From: Methanobacterium sp964452085
Lineage (GTDB): Archaea; Methanobacteriota; Methanobacteria; Methanobacteriales; Methanobacteriaceae
Assembly (NCBI GenBank): GCA_964452085.1
Contig: CAYVKL010000003.1
Span: 259,128-323,127, forward strand
Length of the DNA stretch: 64,000 nt
Direction of reading: 5' to 3'
Made by a program: the position numbers and the translations under genes. This document shows positions 11,401 to 21,942 of this stretch, piece by piece. How positions within the stretch are numbered: position 1 is the first letter of the stretch; every line of letters begins with the position of its first letter. Below the pieces are notes generated by a model. The model was not told the origin of the DNA, did not search any database, and saw only the letters and a program-made list of their open reading frames with translations.

Positions 11401-11756
11401 CTCAGTGCATTATAACCTTCTTTCAGGGCTTTTTCAGTTTCTTCAGTGAGCATCTTAATCATTTCATCAGGATCAAAGACCCCTCCTTTCATATAAGATT
11501 CACTTACCGTGAGAATAGTCAGCTGACCACTTTGAAGATAAGGTTCAACATCCACACCATCATCACGTAAATAATCAAGAACTGTCTCTGATGTGTGAAC
11601 ATCAACGATGTAAAAGACTTTTTCATTATTCTCCAGCCCAACCCGCATGTAAGGTGTTAAAAGTGATTTATGTTCTTGGTCAGTTTCATACAGGCAGCAG
11701 AGATGATCTCCGAATTTCAAATCTTCAATTTCGTATATTTGGTGTCTTTCTTCCAT
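8478..11756 (-). CDS. Sensor histidine kinase: MEDS, four PAS, GAF, HisKA_2, HATPase
   Basis: A 1092-residue soluble sensor kinase with no membrane segment. Order: a MEDS sensory domain (about 5-205, with FGDHLCCLYETDQE and the ALRVTGEMSWAL core), four PAS domains (about 220-345, 346-470, 470-590 and 590-700; each ends in a DISERK-like tail), a GAF domain (about 725-880), then a HisKA_2-type dimerisation domain with the phospho-His in KEIHHRVKNNLAV, and a HATPase domain with NELVSNSMKYAF and DNGVGLP. MEDS domains occur in methanogens and methylotrophs and are suspected to sense C1 compounds. No response regulator is adjacent. ATG 11756 is chosen over an in-frame TTG five codons upstream. A degraded kinase C-terminus at 42216-42558 resembles its last 100 residues. 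Confidence 0.88.
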   Translation of the reverse strand: MEERHQIYEIEDLKFGDHLCCLYETDQEHKSLLTPYMRVGLENNEKVFYIVDVHTSETVLDYLRDDGVDVEPYLQSGQLTILTVSESYMKGGVFDPDEMIKMLTEETEKALKEGYNALRVTGEMSWALKGLPGSDRLIEYEAKLNEFFPESKALAICQYDMRLFKPELLLNILLTHPLVVIGTRIYENFYFMPPEKYPFDIPESTLKEWIRSLKVYNDANQFRENILNSMMDGLSVLDAHGVHQDVNDALCKMTGFYREELIGTSPPHPYWPEEETENIQIAFEKTLKGEFEEFELIFKRKNGERFPVIVSPSIMRDEKDNIIAALATVKDISERKNAEDKIKHSQWITKTILESSKDSMFLLDDPGIILEVNQATAERFNTTPEEMIGKHIKNFISPELFKSRWKYFDKAIKTKKIIEFEDERDGLFFYHSISPILEEGKVKKLAVFSRDVTESKKAELHLKESNSKLEATLKAIPDLMFEVDDEGRFYDYFAPETDDLYVSSDAFMGKKVSEILPKDAAHKILEAIKKASLKGSHRGTIYSLDLPSGQKWFELSITKKDHDSSHKNHYIALARNITERKKNEESLQHALNYNRNLLEASIDPLVTIGADGKITDINGAVELVTGYKREDIIGTDFSDYFTNPLNAKKSYEKVFHDGFVKDYPLKIVHKDGHVTPVLYNASVYHDEHGEVLGVFASARDISSLKNAENEIKKQITLTNSINRVLQDSLKAKKEEDVASISLQVAEKLTKSEFGLIMEVNDVGNADTIAVSDPGWLKCQIPQPEAVKLLSGMEISSYWGRVIKEGKSQIVNHPEFDPDSRGVPEGHPTIHSFLGVPLKRGDKTIGLIGLANKVGGYDHIDLEQVETLAVAFIEALYNKRAEESIEESLKEKEMLLKEIHHRVKNNLAVISSLLSLQSDYIKDKDDLELFRESQTRAKSMALIHERLYQSEDLKRIDFSDYIKTLASDLFQTYSADPELIKLKMNLIPVMIDINNAIPLGLILNELVSNSMKYAFPGDKNGEINIKLESNDDKYILTVSDNGVGLPEGLDFQKTESLGLQLVNSLTNQIDGTIELDKTLGTKFIIKFQEEYSI

Positions 11757-12097
11757 TTCCCCACAACCCAAATGGAATTGTGAATTTATCTTATTTGTAT
11801 AATATGTCTTTAATAATATTTAATATCTATTTTAAGAGTTTTTTAAAAAGAGTTAAAAAATAAAAACTCTTAATGAATTATGAAAATATTAATAAATAAT
11901 TGGTTACTTAACCTCATGAAAATAAGAAACAATGGATGTATTATCATTAATTAGATTTTTTTAACCTTTATCCAACATTTCTATAATGGCAAAAATATAT
12001 GGTCTATTAAATACATACTATATTTTTCTATTGGAACATTCATCGACATGTCTTAATAAAAACTGTGTTTAATTAATTTTTAAATGGAGATAATAGT
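11757..12097. other. AT-rich divergent intergenic region
   Basis: About 340 bases between the divergent histidine kinase and HEAT-repeat genes. Very AT-rich, no coding signal. GGAGAT at 12085-12090 is the ribosome binding site of the HEAT gene. No palindrome or RNA gene is recognised. Confidence 0.4.
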
Positions 12098-12655
12098 ATG
12101 GAAGTTGAAAAAAACGTCAAAAGGCTGATTGAAACTTTGAAAGATAATGACGAGCTTGTTCAAGTTCAGGCTACTGAAATGCTGGAAGAAATAGGAGAAC
12201 CAGCAGTAGATCAACTCATTGATGCTCTGGATGATGAAGATAAAGATGTTCGGAAGGGATCTGCAAAAGTACTGGGCTTAATTGGTGACGAAAGAGCCAT
12301 TAATCCCCTAATTGAAACCATGAATGATGATAATAAATGGGTTCGAAGATCAGCCTCCGGTGCACTGAGTAATATGGGTGAAGCTGCCGTAAAACCACTA
12401 ATTCAGACTCTGAAAGATGATGATTGGAGAGTGAGAGGTGGAGCTGCATGGGCTTTAGGCAGTATAAAATCCCCGGAAGCAGTAACCCCCTTAATTGAAG
12501 TTATGAATGATGAAAGTGGATTTGTAAGGGCTGGTGCGGTAATGGCCCTGGGGAACATTGGTGGCGAAGATGCTGAAAAGGCACTTCAAGAAGCACTGAC
12601 TGATAAAAGTAGTTATGTTCGTCGGGTTGCTGAAGGTTTCCTGAACAAAGAGTAA
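12098..12655 (+). CDS. HEAT-repeat protein (PBS-lyase type)
   Basis: A 185-residue protein made of five to six HEAT repeats of about 31 residues, each with the pattern 'A-V-x-x-L-I-x-x-L-x-D-x-x-x-x-V-R-x-x-A-x-x-A-L-G-x-I-G' (for example VRKGSAKVLGLIGDERAINP and VRGGAAWALGSIKSPEAVTP). This makes a short superhelical scaffold for protein binding; members next to lyase-type enzymes attach bilins, but HEAT proteins in methanogens have no fixed role. No catalytic residues are visible. The gene has its own promoter region, and mdh follows 117 bases downstream in the same direction, probably from a separate promoter. Confidence 0.85.
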   Translation: MEVEKNVKRLIETLKDNDELVQVQATEMLEEIGEPAVDQLIDALDDEDKDVRKGSAKVLGLIGDERAINPLIETMNDDNKWVRRSASGALSNMGEAAVKPLIQTLKDDDWRVRGGAAWALGSIKSPEAVTPLIEVMNDESGFVRAGAVMALGNIGGEDAEKALQEALTDKSSYVRRVAEGFLNKE

Positions 12656-12772
12656 TTCAATTTTTTATTTGAAATATTTGAATTCCCTATTCATATTAGT
12701 GAACATTAGTAGGATTAAAAACCTTATAAGAATGGGGAAAATATCAATTAATTGTGTAGGATAAGGTGAAAA

Positions 12773-13723
12773 ATGAAAGTTACCGTTATTGGAGCATCAG
12801 GCAGAGTGGGTAAAGCTGCTGCTTTTTGTTTGGCTGAGGAAAGTGTTGTAAGTGAAATGATCCTTTTATCAAGGGAAGGGAGTCTGGATCAGATAGAGGG
12901 AGAGGCTTTGGACATGAATGACGCCCTTGCTGCCAAGGATATTAGAGTATCCATTACTCCATCCTGTAGTTTTGAGGATATGGCAGATTCAAAAATTGTA
13001 GTAATTGCAGCAGGTGTTCCAAGAACTGCAGACATGACACGTATGGATGTAGCTGTTCCTAATGCAAAAATTGTGGCTGAATATTCTCGTTTAGTTTCTA
13101 AATATGCTCCAGAATCAATAATTTTGGTTATTACAAACCCTGTAGACGTGATGACTTACGTTGCGTACAAGGCATCTGGTTTTCCAAGAAACAGAGTTAT
13201 TGGACTGGGAAACCACCTAGACTCATTAAGATTAAAAAACCTTATTGCCCGCCACTTTAACATCCACGTTAGTGAAATACACACCAGGATAATTGGGGAA
13301 CACGGAGACCACATGGTACTCCTTTTAAGTTCAACATCAATTGGTGGAATACTGGTTAAATACTACCCCCAATATCAGTCCTTTGATGTGGAGGGAATTA
13401 TTGAGAAAGTAAAAACTGCAGGAAGCTATGTTATCAACAAAAAAGGAGCAACAGAATATGGTCCTGCTTTTGCTATTTCCAACATTGTTAAAACCATCCT
13501 TACTGACGAGAAAAGAATATTAACCCTCACCACTTATCTAGATGGGGAAATTGATGATGTGAGTGATGTTTGCCTGGGAGTACCTGTTAAATTAGGAATT
13601 AACGGTGTAGAACGTATTATTGGAATTAAAATGAGTGATGATGAGTTGGAATCTTTTAAATTAGCTGCAAAGGTAGTTAAGAAATCCACTGAGGAAATTA
13701 TGGAATTAATAAACGAAAATTGA
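12773..13723 (+). CDS. mdh: L-malate dehydrogenase
   Basis: A 316-residue NAD(P)-dependent dehydrogenase of the lactate/malate superfamily. The nucleotide-binding loop is VIGASGRVGKA, the substrate-specificity loop GVPRTADMTRMD carries the Arg expected for malate, NPVDVMT is the next conserved segment, and the catalytic His lies in IGEHGDHM. In autotrophic methanogens it interconverts oxaloacetate and malate in the incomplete reductive citric-acid pathway. The GASG form of the loop resembles the MJ0490-type archaeal enzyme. AAGGTGA sits just before the ATG. A palindromic hairpin at 13855-13875 lies downstream. Confidence 0.9.
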   Translation: MKVTVIGASGRVGKAAAFCLAEESVVSEMILLSREGSLDQIEGEALDMNDALAAKDIRVSITPSCSFEDMADSKIVVIAAGVPRTADMTRMDVAVPNAKIVAEYSRLVSKYAPESIILVITNPVDVMTYVAYKASGFPRNRVIGLGNHLDSLRLKNLIARHFNIHVSEIHTRIIGEHGDHMVLLLSSTSIGGILVKYYPQYQSFDVEGIIEKVKTAGSYVINKKGATEYGPAFAISNIVKTILTDEKRILTLTTYLDGEIDDVSDVCLGVPVKLGINGVERIIGIKMSDDELESFKLAAKVVKKSTEEIMELINEN

Positions 13724-13854
13724 CTATTTTAGTGTTGTTAAATGGATTAACTTAATAGATTGAATATCTAAATCTTTTCTAAAATATTTTTTTAAACAGA
13801 AGCAGAATTTTTCTTAAAAAAAATTATAAAATCCATAAAAAATAAAAGAAATTC

Positions 13855-13875
13855 AGGGTTTAATATTTAAACCCT
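13855..13875. terminator. Perfect 9-bp palindrome between convergent genes
   Basis: AGGGTTTAA-TAT-TTAAACCCT is a perfect inverted repeat with a three-base spacer between mdh and the convergent small membrane protein gene. It may terminate one or both transcripts. Confidence 0.45.
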
Positions 13876-13913
13876 CTTAATTAATTACTTTTGAGACAGT
13901 TTATTTATTTCAA

Positions 13914-14198
13914 TTATCCAGTTCCATTCGGGGAGGGTTCTGGTGTTGGTGTTGGTGTTGGTGTCGGTGCAGGTTCAGGCGTTGTTGTGTCTGTAGTAGT
14001 AGCAGTATTCTTAGTAGTGGTTTTAGCTGTATTGTACTTGTAAGTACTTGCCCCACTATCATAATTACCCGTATCATTAGTTTTATTTGTCACATTTAAT
14101 GTGAAATTCCCCGCAGAATTCATTATTCCGGTAAAATAACCGCCAACAAATGCTAGCACGACTATTACCGCGATTAATGCGATGGGTATCTTATCCAT
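13914..14198 (-). CDS. Small membrane-anchored protein with Thr- and Pro-rich tail
   Basis: A 94-residue protein with a short charged N-terminus, one membrane segment (ALIAVIVVLAFVGGYFTGI, about 7-25), a Thr/Asn-rich stretch with several N-glycosylation sequons, and a TPEPAPTPTPTPTPEPSP tail. The layout is that of an outward-facing anchored protein with an extended, wall-spanning tail. A second protein of the same layout lies at 42764-43132. No enzymatic motif. The tail is encoded by GT-rich six-base repeats that could vary in number. GGAGTGATAAT precedes the ATG. Confidence 0.6.
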   Translation of the reverse strand: MDKIPIALIAVIVVLAFVGGYFTGIMNSAGNFTLNVTNKTNDTGNYDSGASTYKYNTAKTTTKNTATTTDTTTPEPAPTPTPTPTPEPSPNGTG

Positions 14199-14521
14199 AT
14201 TATTATCACTCCAATTAATTCATTTTACAAAAAAATTCTTAAATTTATTAGCATGCATTCAAAATACTTATTTGTAAAAAGTACATTTGATTCAATATTT
14301 ATCTTCTTACCTATATAATAAGTTATCCATAGGCCTGATAATATTGCCCACTACAAAAATATTTATTTACAATATATCTCCAATGAAAATCTCCTCACAA
14401 CCAATTCACTCTAGTAAAATTTATATGATTGTTCAGCCACAAAGTATATTGAAGTCAAATTTTAAACATTGTACAAGTAGATCATTAAATTGAGTATTTT
14501 ATTTCAATAATAACTTCGATC

Positions 14522-14535
14522 GGAACATGATTTCC
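14522..14535. promoter_or_regulatory. Putative NrpR operator of the pdxT-GOGAT operon
   Basis: GGAACATGATTTCC matches exactly the GGAA-N6-TTCC operator known for NrpR, the 2-oxoglutarate-responsive nitrogen repressor of methanogens. It lies 82 bases before the pdxT start, next to a TATA-like element. The same pattern, with the same preceding TC, occurs before both amt genes in this window. Confidence 0.7.
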
Positions 14536-14571
14536 GGTAAGTTTATATTCTATTGCATGTAAATATAACTC

Positions 14572-14588
14572 GCCTATCATGAATAGGC
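14572..14588. promoter_or_regulatory. Inverted repeat in the pdxT leader
   Basis: GCCTAT-CATGA-ATAGGC is a perfect 6-bp inverted repeat about 30 bases before the pdxT start. It would sit in the 5' leader or at the start of transcription. It could be a second operator half or an RNA hairpin. Confidence 0.3.
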
Positions 14589-14617
14589 AAACCAACAACT
14601 AACGATAAAGGCATAAT

Positions 14618-16107
<1,490 letters not shown>

Positions 16108-16118
16108 GAAGTGGGAAA

Positions 16119-16808
16119 ATGCAGGAATTAAAAATTAACGCTCAACAAAAAACACCCCGGGAAATTAATCAAATCATCAAAAAGGCTGCCAAGGAAAAGG
16201 ATCGCATCGTGATTGAAAACCCCAACGCCATGCACTACCTGGTAGCTGGATTAACAGAACCCGTTGAAGTGGTAATTGACGGGTCCGCAGGTTATTTCGC
16301 AGGAACCATGATCCACGGAGCTCGTGTTCACATTAATGGAAACGCTGGTTGGTTCCCGGCAGACAACATGACTGAAGGCGAAGTTATCATCGATGGTTCA
16401 GCTGGAGACGGTGTGGGCCAGGGAATCTATGGTGGTACTGTTGTGGTAAGAAAAGATGTAGGTTCACGTACCGGAGAAATTATGAAAAACGGAACCATCA
16501 TCGTCGGTGGTAACTCCGGATTCATGAGCGGCCTCTTTATGATGGGAGGTCAAATCATAATCCTGGGAGACATATCTGATGATGCTGGGGAGTCTATAAT
16601 CCGAGGAACCATCTATGTGGGTGGCGAAATAAAAAGTCTGGGTAAAAACGCCAAAATTGAAGAATTGGAAGAAAATGAAAGAAAAGACTTGAAGGATCTC
16701 CTAGAAAACTACGACTTCAATTTAACACCAGATGAATACCAGAAATTCCGTAAAATAGTGCCACGCAGTGCCAGGCCATTCTATGGCAAGGAAACAGAGG
16801 AGGGATAA
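16119..16808 (+). CDS. Glutamate synthase GXGXG-domain protein (GOGAT domain 3)
   Basis: A 229-residue protein forming the right-handed beta-helix of glutamate synthase. Repeated glycine patterns are visible: VIDGSAGYFAG, IDGSAGDGVGQGIYGGTVVV and VGGNSGFMSGLFMMGGQIII. In the complete enzyme this domain is a structural bridge between the glutaminase and the FMN synthase site. The C-terminal 50 residues (LTPDEYQKFRKIVPRSARP) are a helical extension also seen in other archaeal members. It starts 11 bases after the glutaminase gene and ends four bases before the FrhB-like gene. Confidence 0.88.
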   Translation: MQELKINAQQKTPREINQIIKKAAKEKDRIVIENPNAMHYLVAGLTEPVEVVIDGSAGYFAGTMIHGARVHINGNAGWFPADNMTEGEVIIDGSAGDGVGQGIYGGTVVVRKDVGSRTGEIMKNGTIIVGGNSGFMSGLFMMGGQIIILGDISDDAGESIIRGTIYVGGEIKSLGKNAKIEELEENERKDLKDLLENYDFNLTPDEYQKFRKIVPRSARPFYGKETEEG

Positions 16809-16812
16809 AAAT

Positions 16813-19452
<2,640 letters not shown>

Positions 19453-19667
19453 CCCTTATTATTTATTTTCATTTTTTTCTATTTTTCGTATTTTCTTTTT
19501 GTAGTGATTCTATTTTTTAAGTTTTTAAAAAGTTCAATGCAAAAAAACCTTATTTGGATTATATGGGAAATACTAAGATTGGAAAGGTAGAACAAGTATT
19601 TCAAATCAGGATTATAACTTTTTTTGTAATTTGGTCAAAAATTATATATATTACAAAACCCATAATC

Positions 19668-19681
19668 GGAAGTATGTTTCC
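19668..19681. promoter_or_regulatory. Putative NrpR operator of amt1-glnK1
   Basis: GGAAGTATGTTTCC is an exact GGAA-N6-TTCC match. It begins 18 bases after a TATA-like element, so it covers the expected start of transcription, the position expected for a repressor. Confidence 0.72.
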
Positions 19682-19742
19682 CCCATCCTATTGCCAATAA
19701 TTCCGAATGTCAATTTTTTGGTTACTTGCAAAAATGGGGAAA

Positions 19743-19764
19743 AAACTAAGAATTTTCTTAGTTT
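19743..19764. promoter_or_regulatory. Palindrome in the amt1 leader
   Basis: AAACTAAGAA-TT-TTCTTAGTTT is a perfect 10-bp inverted repeat with a two-base spacer, about 75 bases before the amt1 ATG. As DNA it is a candidate protein site; as RNA the two-base spacer would force a slightly shorter stem. Confidence 0.35.
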
Positions 19765-19837
19765 AACATTATGTAATTATCTGAAATTCGAAATAAAAAA
19801 AAAAGAAAAATTATATTTGTATAAAGGAGGAAAATTA

Positions 19838-21070
19838 ATGGATCCTGTTCTTAACAGTGGTGACACGGCATGGATGTTAATATCCACTGCCCTGGTTATC
19901 CTTATGACAATACCCGGAGTAGCCCTTTTCTACGGAGGGCTTATTCGACGAGAAAACGTTTTAAATACACTATTTCTTTCATTTATAACCTTCGCAATTG
20001 TAAGCGTGCTCTGGTTCATATACGGATATGATCTAGCCTTTGGAAGCGATATAGGAGGAGTAATAGGTGCCCTGACCAACCCATTCTTTAATGGTGTGGT
20101 GGAATCAAATTCATTAGCCACATTGGCCCCAACCATTCCAACTGGACTTTACGCAATATTCCAGATGACGTTCGCCGCAATAACCGTGGCCCTGATATCC
20201 GGTGCCATAGTAGAACGTATGAAATTCTCCGCATGGTTAGCATTCATTCCAGTCTGGTTGACACTGGTTTATCTTCCAGTTGCACACTGGATGTGGGGTG
20301 GAGGATTCTTAGCTCAATGGGGTGCATTAGACTTTGCAGGAGGATTAGTAGTACATTTAAGTTCTGGAGTAGCTGCTCTAGCTCTGGTATTAATTTTAGG
20401 AGTTCGTAAAAACGCCAGATTATTACCCCACCACCTGGGTTATTCAGTGATAGGTACAGGTCTGTTATGGTTTGGTTGGTTCGGATTTAATGCCGGTTCA
20501 GCCCTTGGAGCAACTAACCTGGCAGTTTCCGCAATGATAGTCACTAACATTTCTGCTGGTGTGGGAATGCTAGCCTGGGTGCTTATGGACAAACTAAACA
20601 CTGGCAAACCAACATTACTGGGTGCTTTATCCGGAGCAATAGCCGGTTTAGCAGCAATTACACCAGCCGCGGGTTACGTTAATATTACTTCAGCCATCAT
20701 AATTGGTTTTGTGGCATCAATAATTTCATATTACGCTGTATCCCACCTAAAACCGCTGCTTGGATACGATGATGCTCTGGACGTATTTGGAATACACGGA
20801 GTATGTGGTATTGTAGGAACATTGGCTGTAGGGATATTCGCAACTCCACTGATAAACAGCGCCATTAAAGGAGGCTTAATCGCTGGTAACCCAGGTCAAA
20901 TTGTTATCCAACTCCTTGCAGTAGTCATTATAGGTGCTTACTCATTCATATTAACCCTTATCATAGCAAAAGTCATTGATAAGACCATAGGATTAAGGGT
21001 TGATGATGATCATGAGATTCAGGGACTGGACATTAACCAACATGAGGAATCCGGTTACAGACTATCATAG
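19838..21070 (+). CDS. amt: Ammonium transporter Amt (copy 1)
   Basis: A 410-residue membrane protein with eleven predicted transmembrane helices that conducts ammonium. It begins MDPVLNSGDTAWMLIS, the usual Amt N-terminus, directly after AGGAGG, which fixes the start at 19838. Family motifs include FYGGLIRRENVL, MTFAAITVALISGAIVERM and the twin pore histidines His173 (GGLVVHL) and His320 (DVFGIHG). The C-terminal tail DINQHEESGYRL contacts GlnK in studied relatives. The gene is followed by glnK1 after 96 bases, the standard amt-glnK arrangement. A second, very similar amt lies at 21943. Confidence 0.95.
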   Translation: MDPVLNSGDTAWMLISTALVILMTIPGVALFYGGLIRRENVLNTLFLSFITFAIVSVLWFIYGYDLAFGSDIGGVIGALTNPFFNGVVESNSLATLAPTIPTGLYAIFQMTFAAITVALISGAIVERMKFSAWLAFIPVWLTLVYLPVAHWMWGGGFLAQWGALDFAGGLVVHLSSGVAALALVLILGVRKNARLLPHHLGYSVIGTGLLWFGWFGFNAGSALGATNLAVSAMIVTNISAGVGMLAWVLMDKLNTGKPTLLGALSGAIAGLAAITPAAGYVNITSAIIIGFVASIISYYAVSHLKPLLGYDDALDVFGIHGVCGIVGTLAVGIFATPLINSAIKGGLIAGNPGQIVIQLLAVVIIGAYSFILTLIIAKVIDKTIGLRVDDDHEIQGLDINQHEESGYRLS

Positions 21071-21166
21071 GCAGCTATAAAAATAAAGCTGCCAATTATC
21101 TTTTAAAGATAATTATTCGTAAGAATAAATCATTCTCTAAAAAAGGATAGTAATTGAGGTGATAAT

Positions 21167-21505
21167 ATGAAAAGAATCATAACCATCATCAGGCCGGATA
21201 AACTTGAAGATGTTAAACAGGCTTTAGAGGAAATCGGCTGCCATGGCCTTACAGTTAAAGAAGTTAAAGGAAGAGGAATCCAACTTGGAATTACTGAAAG
21301 TTACCGGGGTAATGATTACAAGGTTGATTTGCTACCTAAAACTGAAATTGAAATTGTCGCTAAAACAGAAAATGTAGAGGAAATTGTGGATACCATTGTA
21401 AAGAGTGCTCAGACAGGTTGTATTGGTGATGGGAAGATCTTCATATCTCCAGTGGAAGATGTGGTACGGATTCGTACTGGAGAAAGGGGAGAAAAAGCCA
21501 TATAA
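21167..21505 (+). CDS. glnK: PII signal transduction protein GlnK (copy 1)
   Basis: A 112-residue PII protein. It starts MKRIITIIRPDKLEDVK and ends with the second signature region IFISPVEDVVRIRTGERG that binds ATP/ADP. Tyr51 is present in the T-loop (RGNDYKVD). GlnK trimers bind ATP and 2-oxoglutarate and plug Amt when nitrogen is plentiful. The gene follows amt1 and is preceded by the perfect site GAGGTGATAAT. T-runs at 21507-21550 are a probable terminator. Confidence 0.95.
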   Translation: MKRIITIIRPDKLEDVKQALEEIGCHGLTVKEVKGRGIQLGITESYRGNDYKVDLLPKTEIEIVAKTENVEEIVDTIVKSAQTGCIGDGKIFISPVEDVVRIRTGERGEKAI

Positions 21506-21506
21506 T

Positions 21507-21550
21507 CTTTTTTTTGATGCATTTCATTCTTTTTTTTCCTATTTTTATTT
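21507..21550 (+). terminator. Oligo-T terminator after glnK1
   Basis: Three runs of five to eight T residues follow the glnK1 stop within 45 bases, typical of archaeal intrinsic termination. Confidence 0.5.
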
Positions 21551-21733
21551 AATTTTTCACAGCCTTTGAATTAATAAATTCTAATTTTTTACAAACTATC
21601 ATTGTTTCACCAATTAGTTGTATGATTTGACAAGATAATATTCAATAATCTGACCAAAAACTCAAACATTTGATTATTTAGTTACCATGTAAACGAAACA
21701 TTTATAAGGAGGAAACTACAATGATCAGTTGTC

Positions 21734-21747
21734 GGAAGTATGCTTCC
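21734..21747. promoter_or_regulatory. Putative NrpR operator of amt2-glnK2
   Basis: GGAAGTATGCTTCC is an exact GGAA-N6-TTCC match with an extended near-perfect palindrome (CGGAAG..CTTCCG). It starts about 25 bases after a TATA-like element and therefore covers the probable transcription start. It differs from the amt1 site by one base. Confidence 0.75.
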
Positions 21748-21942
21748 GATATCCGGTAAATTTGGGGTGAGGTTTTCATGAAATAAAAAAATAATGAAAA
21801 TGATTTAGGCCCTAAGCCCAAAGAACGAAAATGTCTCTAATAATTAAAAAAATAGTGTTTGTATCTTTGTTTACAAATATACTGGAAAAAATCTAATTAA
21901 AAAAAAAGAAAAAAAATTAACTTGAACTAGGAGGAAAAATAA

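Larger units (their letters stand above)
14199..14617. other. Divergent intergenic region with nitrogen operator
   Basis: A 419-base gap upstream of the pdxT-glutamate synthase operon. It holds the GGAA-N6-TTCC palindrome at 14522-14535, TATA-like sequences at about 14542-14550, and an inverted repeat at 14572-14588. A 68-codon open frame at 14287-14493 shows no coding signal. Confidence 0.5.
19453..19837. other. Operon end and amt1 promoter region
   Basis: A 385-base gap. The first 60 bases are T-rich and probably terminate the glutamate synthase operon. A TATA-like ATTATATATA lies at 19641-19650 and the GGAA-N6-TTCC operator at 19668-19681. The remaining 156 bases would be the amt1 leader, with a 22-base palindrome at 19743-19764 and a purine-rich run ending in AGGAGG. 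The reading frame of amt1 stays open through part of this leader, but the sequence there is not Amt-like. Confidence 0.55.
21506..21942. other. glnK1 end and amt2 promoter region
   Basis: A 437-base gap. After the T-runs, a TATA-like CATTTATAAGG lies at 21699-21709 and the operator at 21734-21747. About 195 bases of leader follow, purine-rich at the end, with the small inverted repeat TTTGTA / TACAAA near 21859-21878. A 12-codon open frame at 21721-21759 overlaps the operator. Confidence 0.5.

Noticed and set aside
14287..14493. A 68-codon open frame upstream of pdxT.
   Set aside because: No ribosome binding site, no domain, composition like the surrounding spacer, and it overlaps the promoter region of the operon.
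21721..21759. A 12-codon open frame with a perfect AAGGAGG site just before amt2, possible leader peptide.
   Set aside because: It lies between the TATA-like element and the operator; transcription would start at or after its ATG, so it is probably not in the mRNA. Its second half is simply the operator palindrome.
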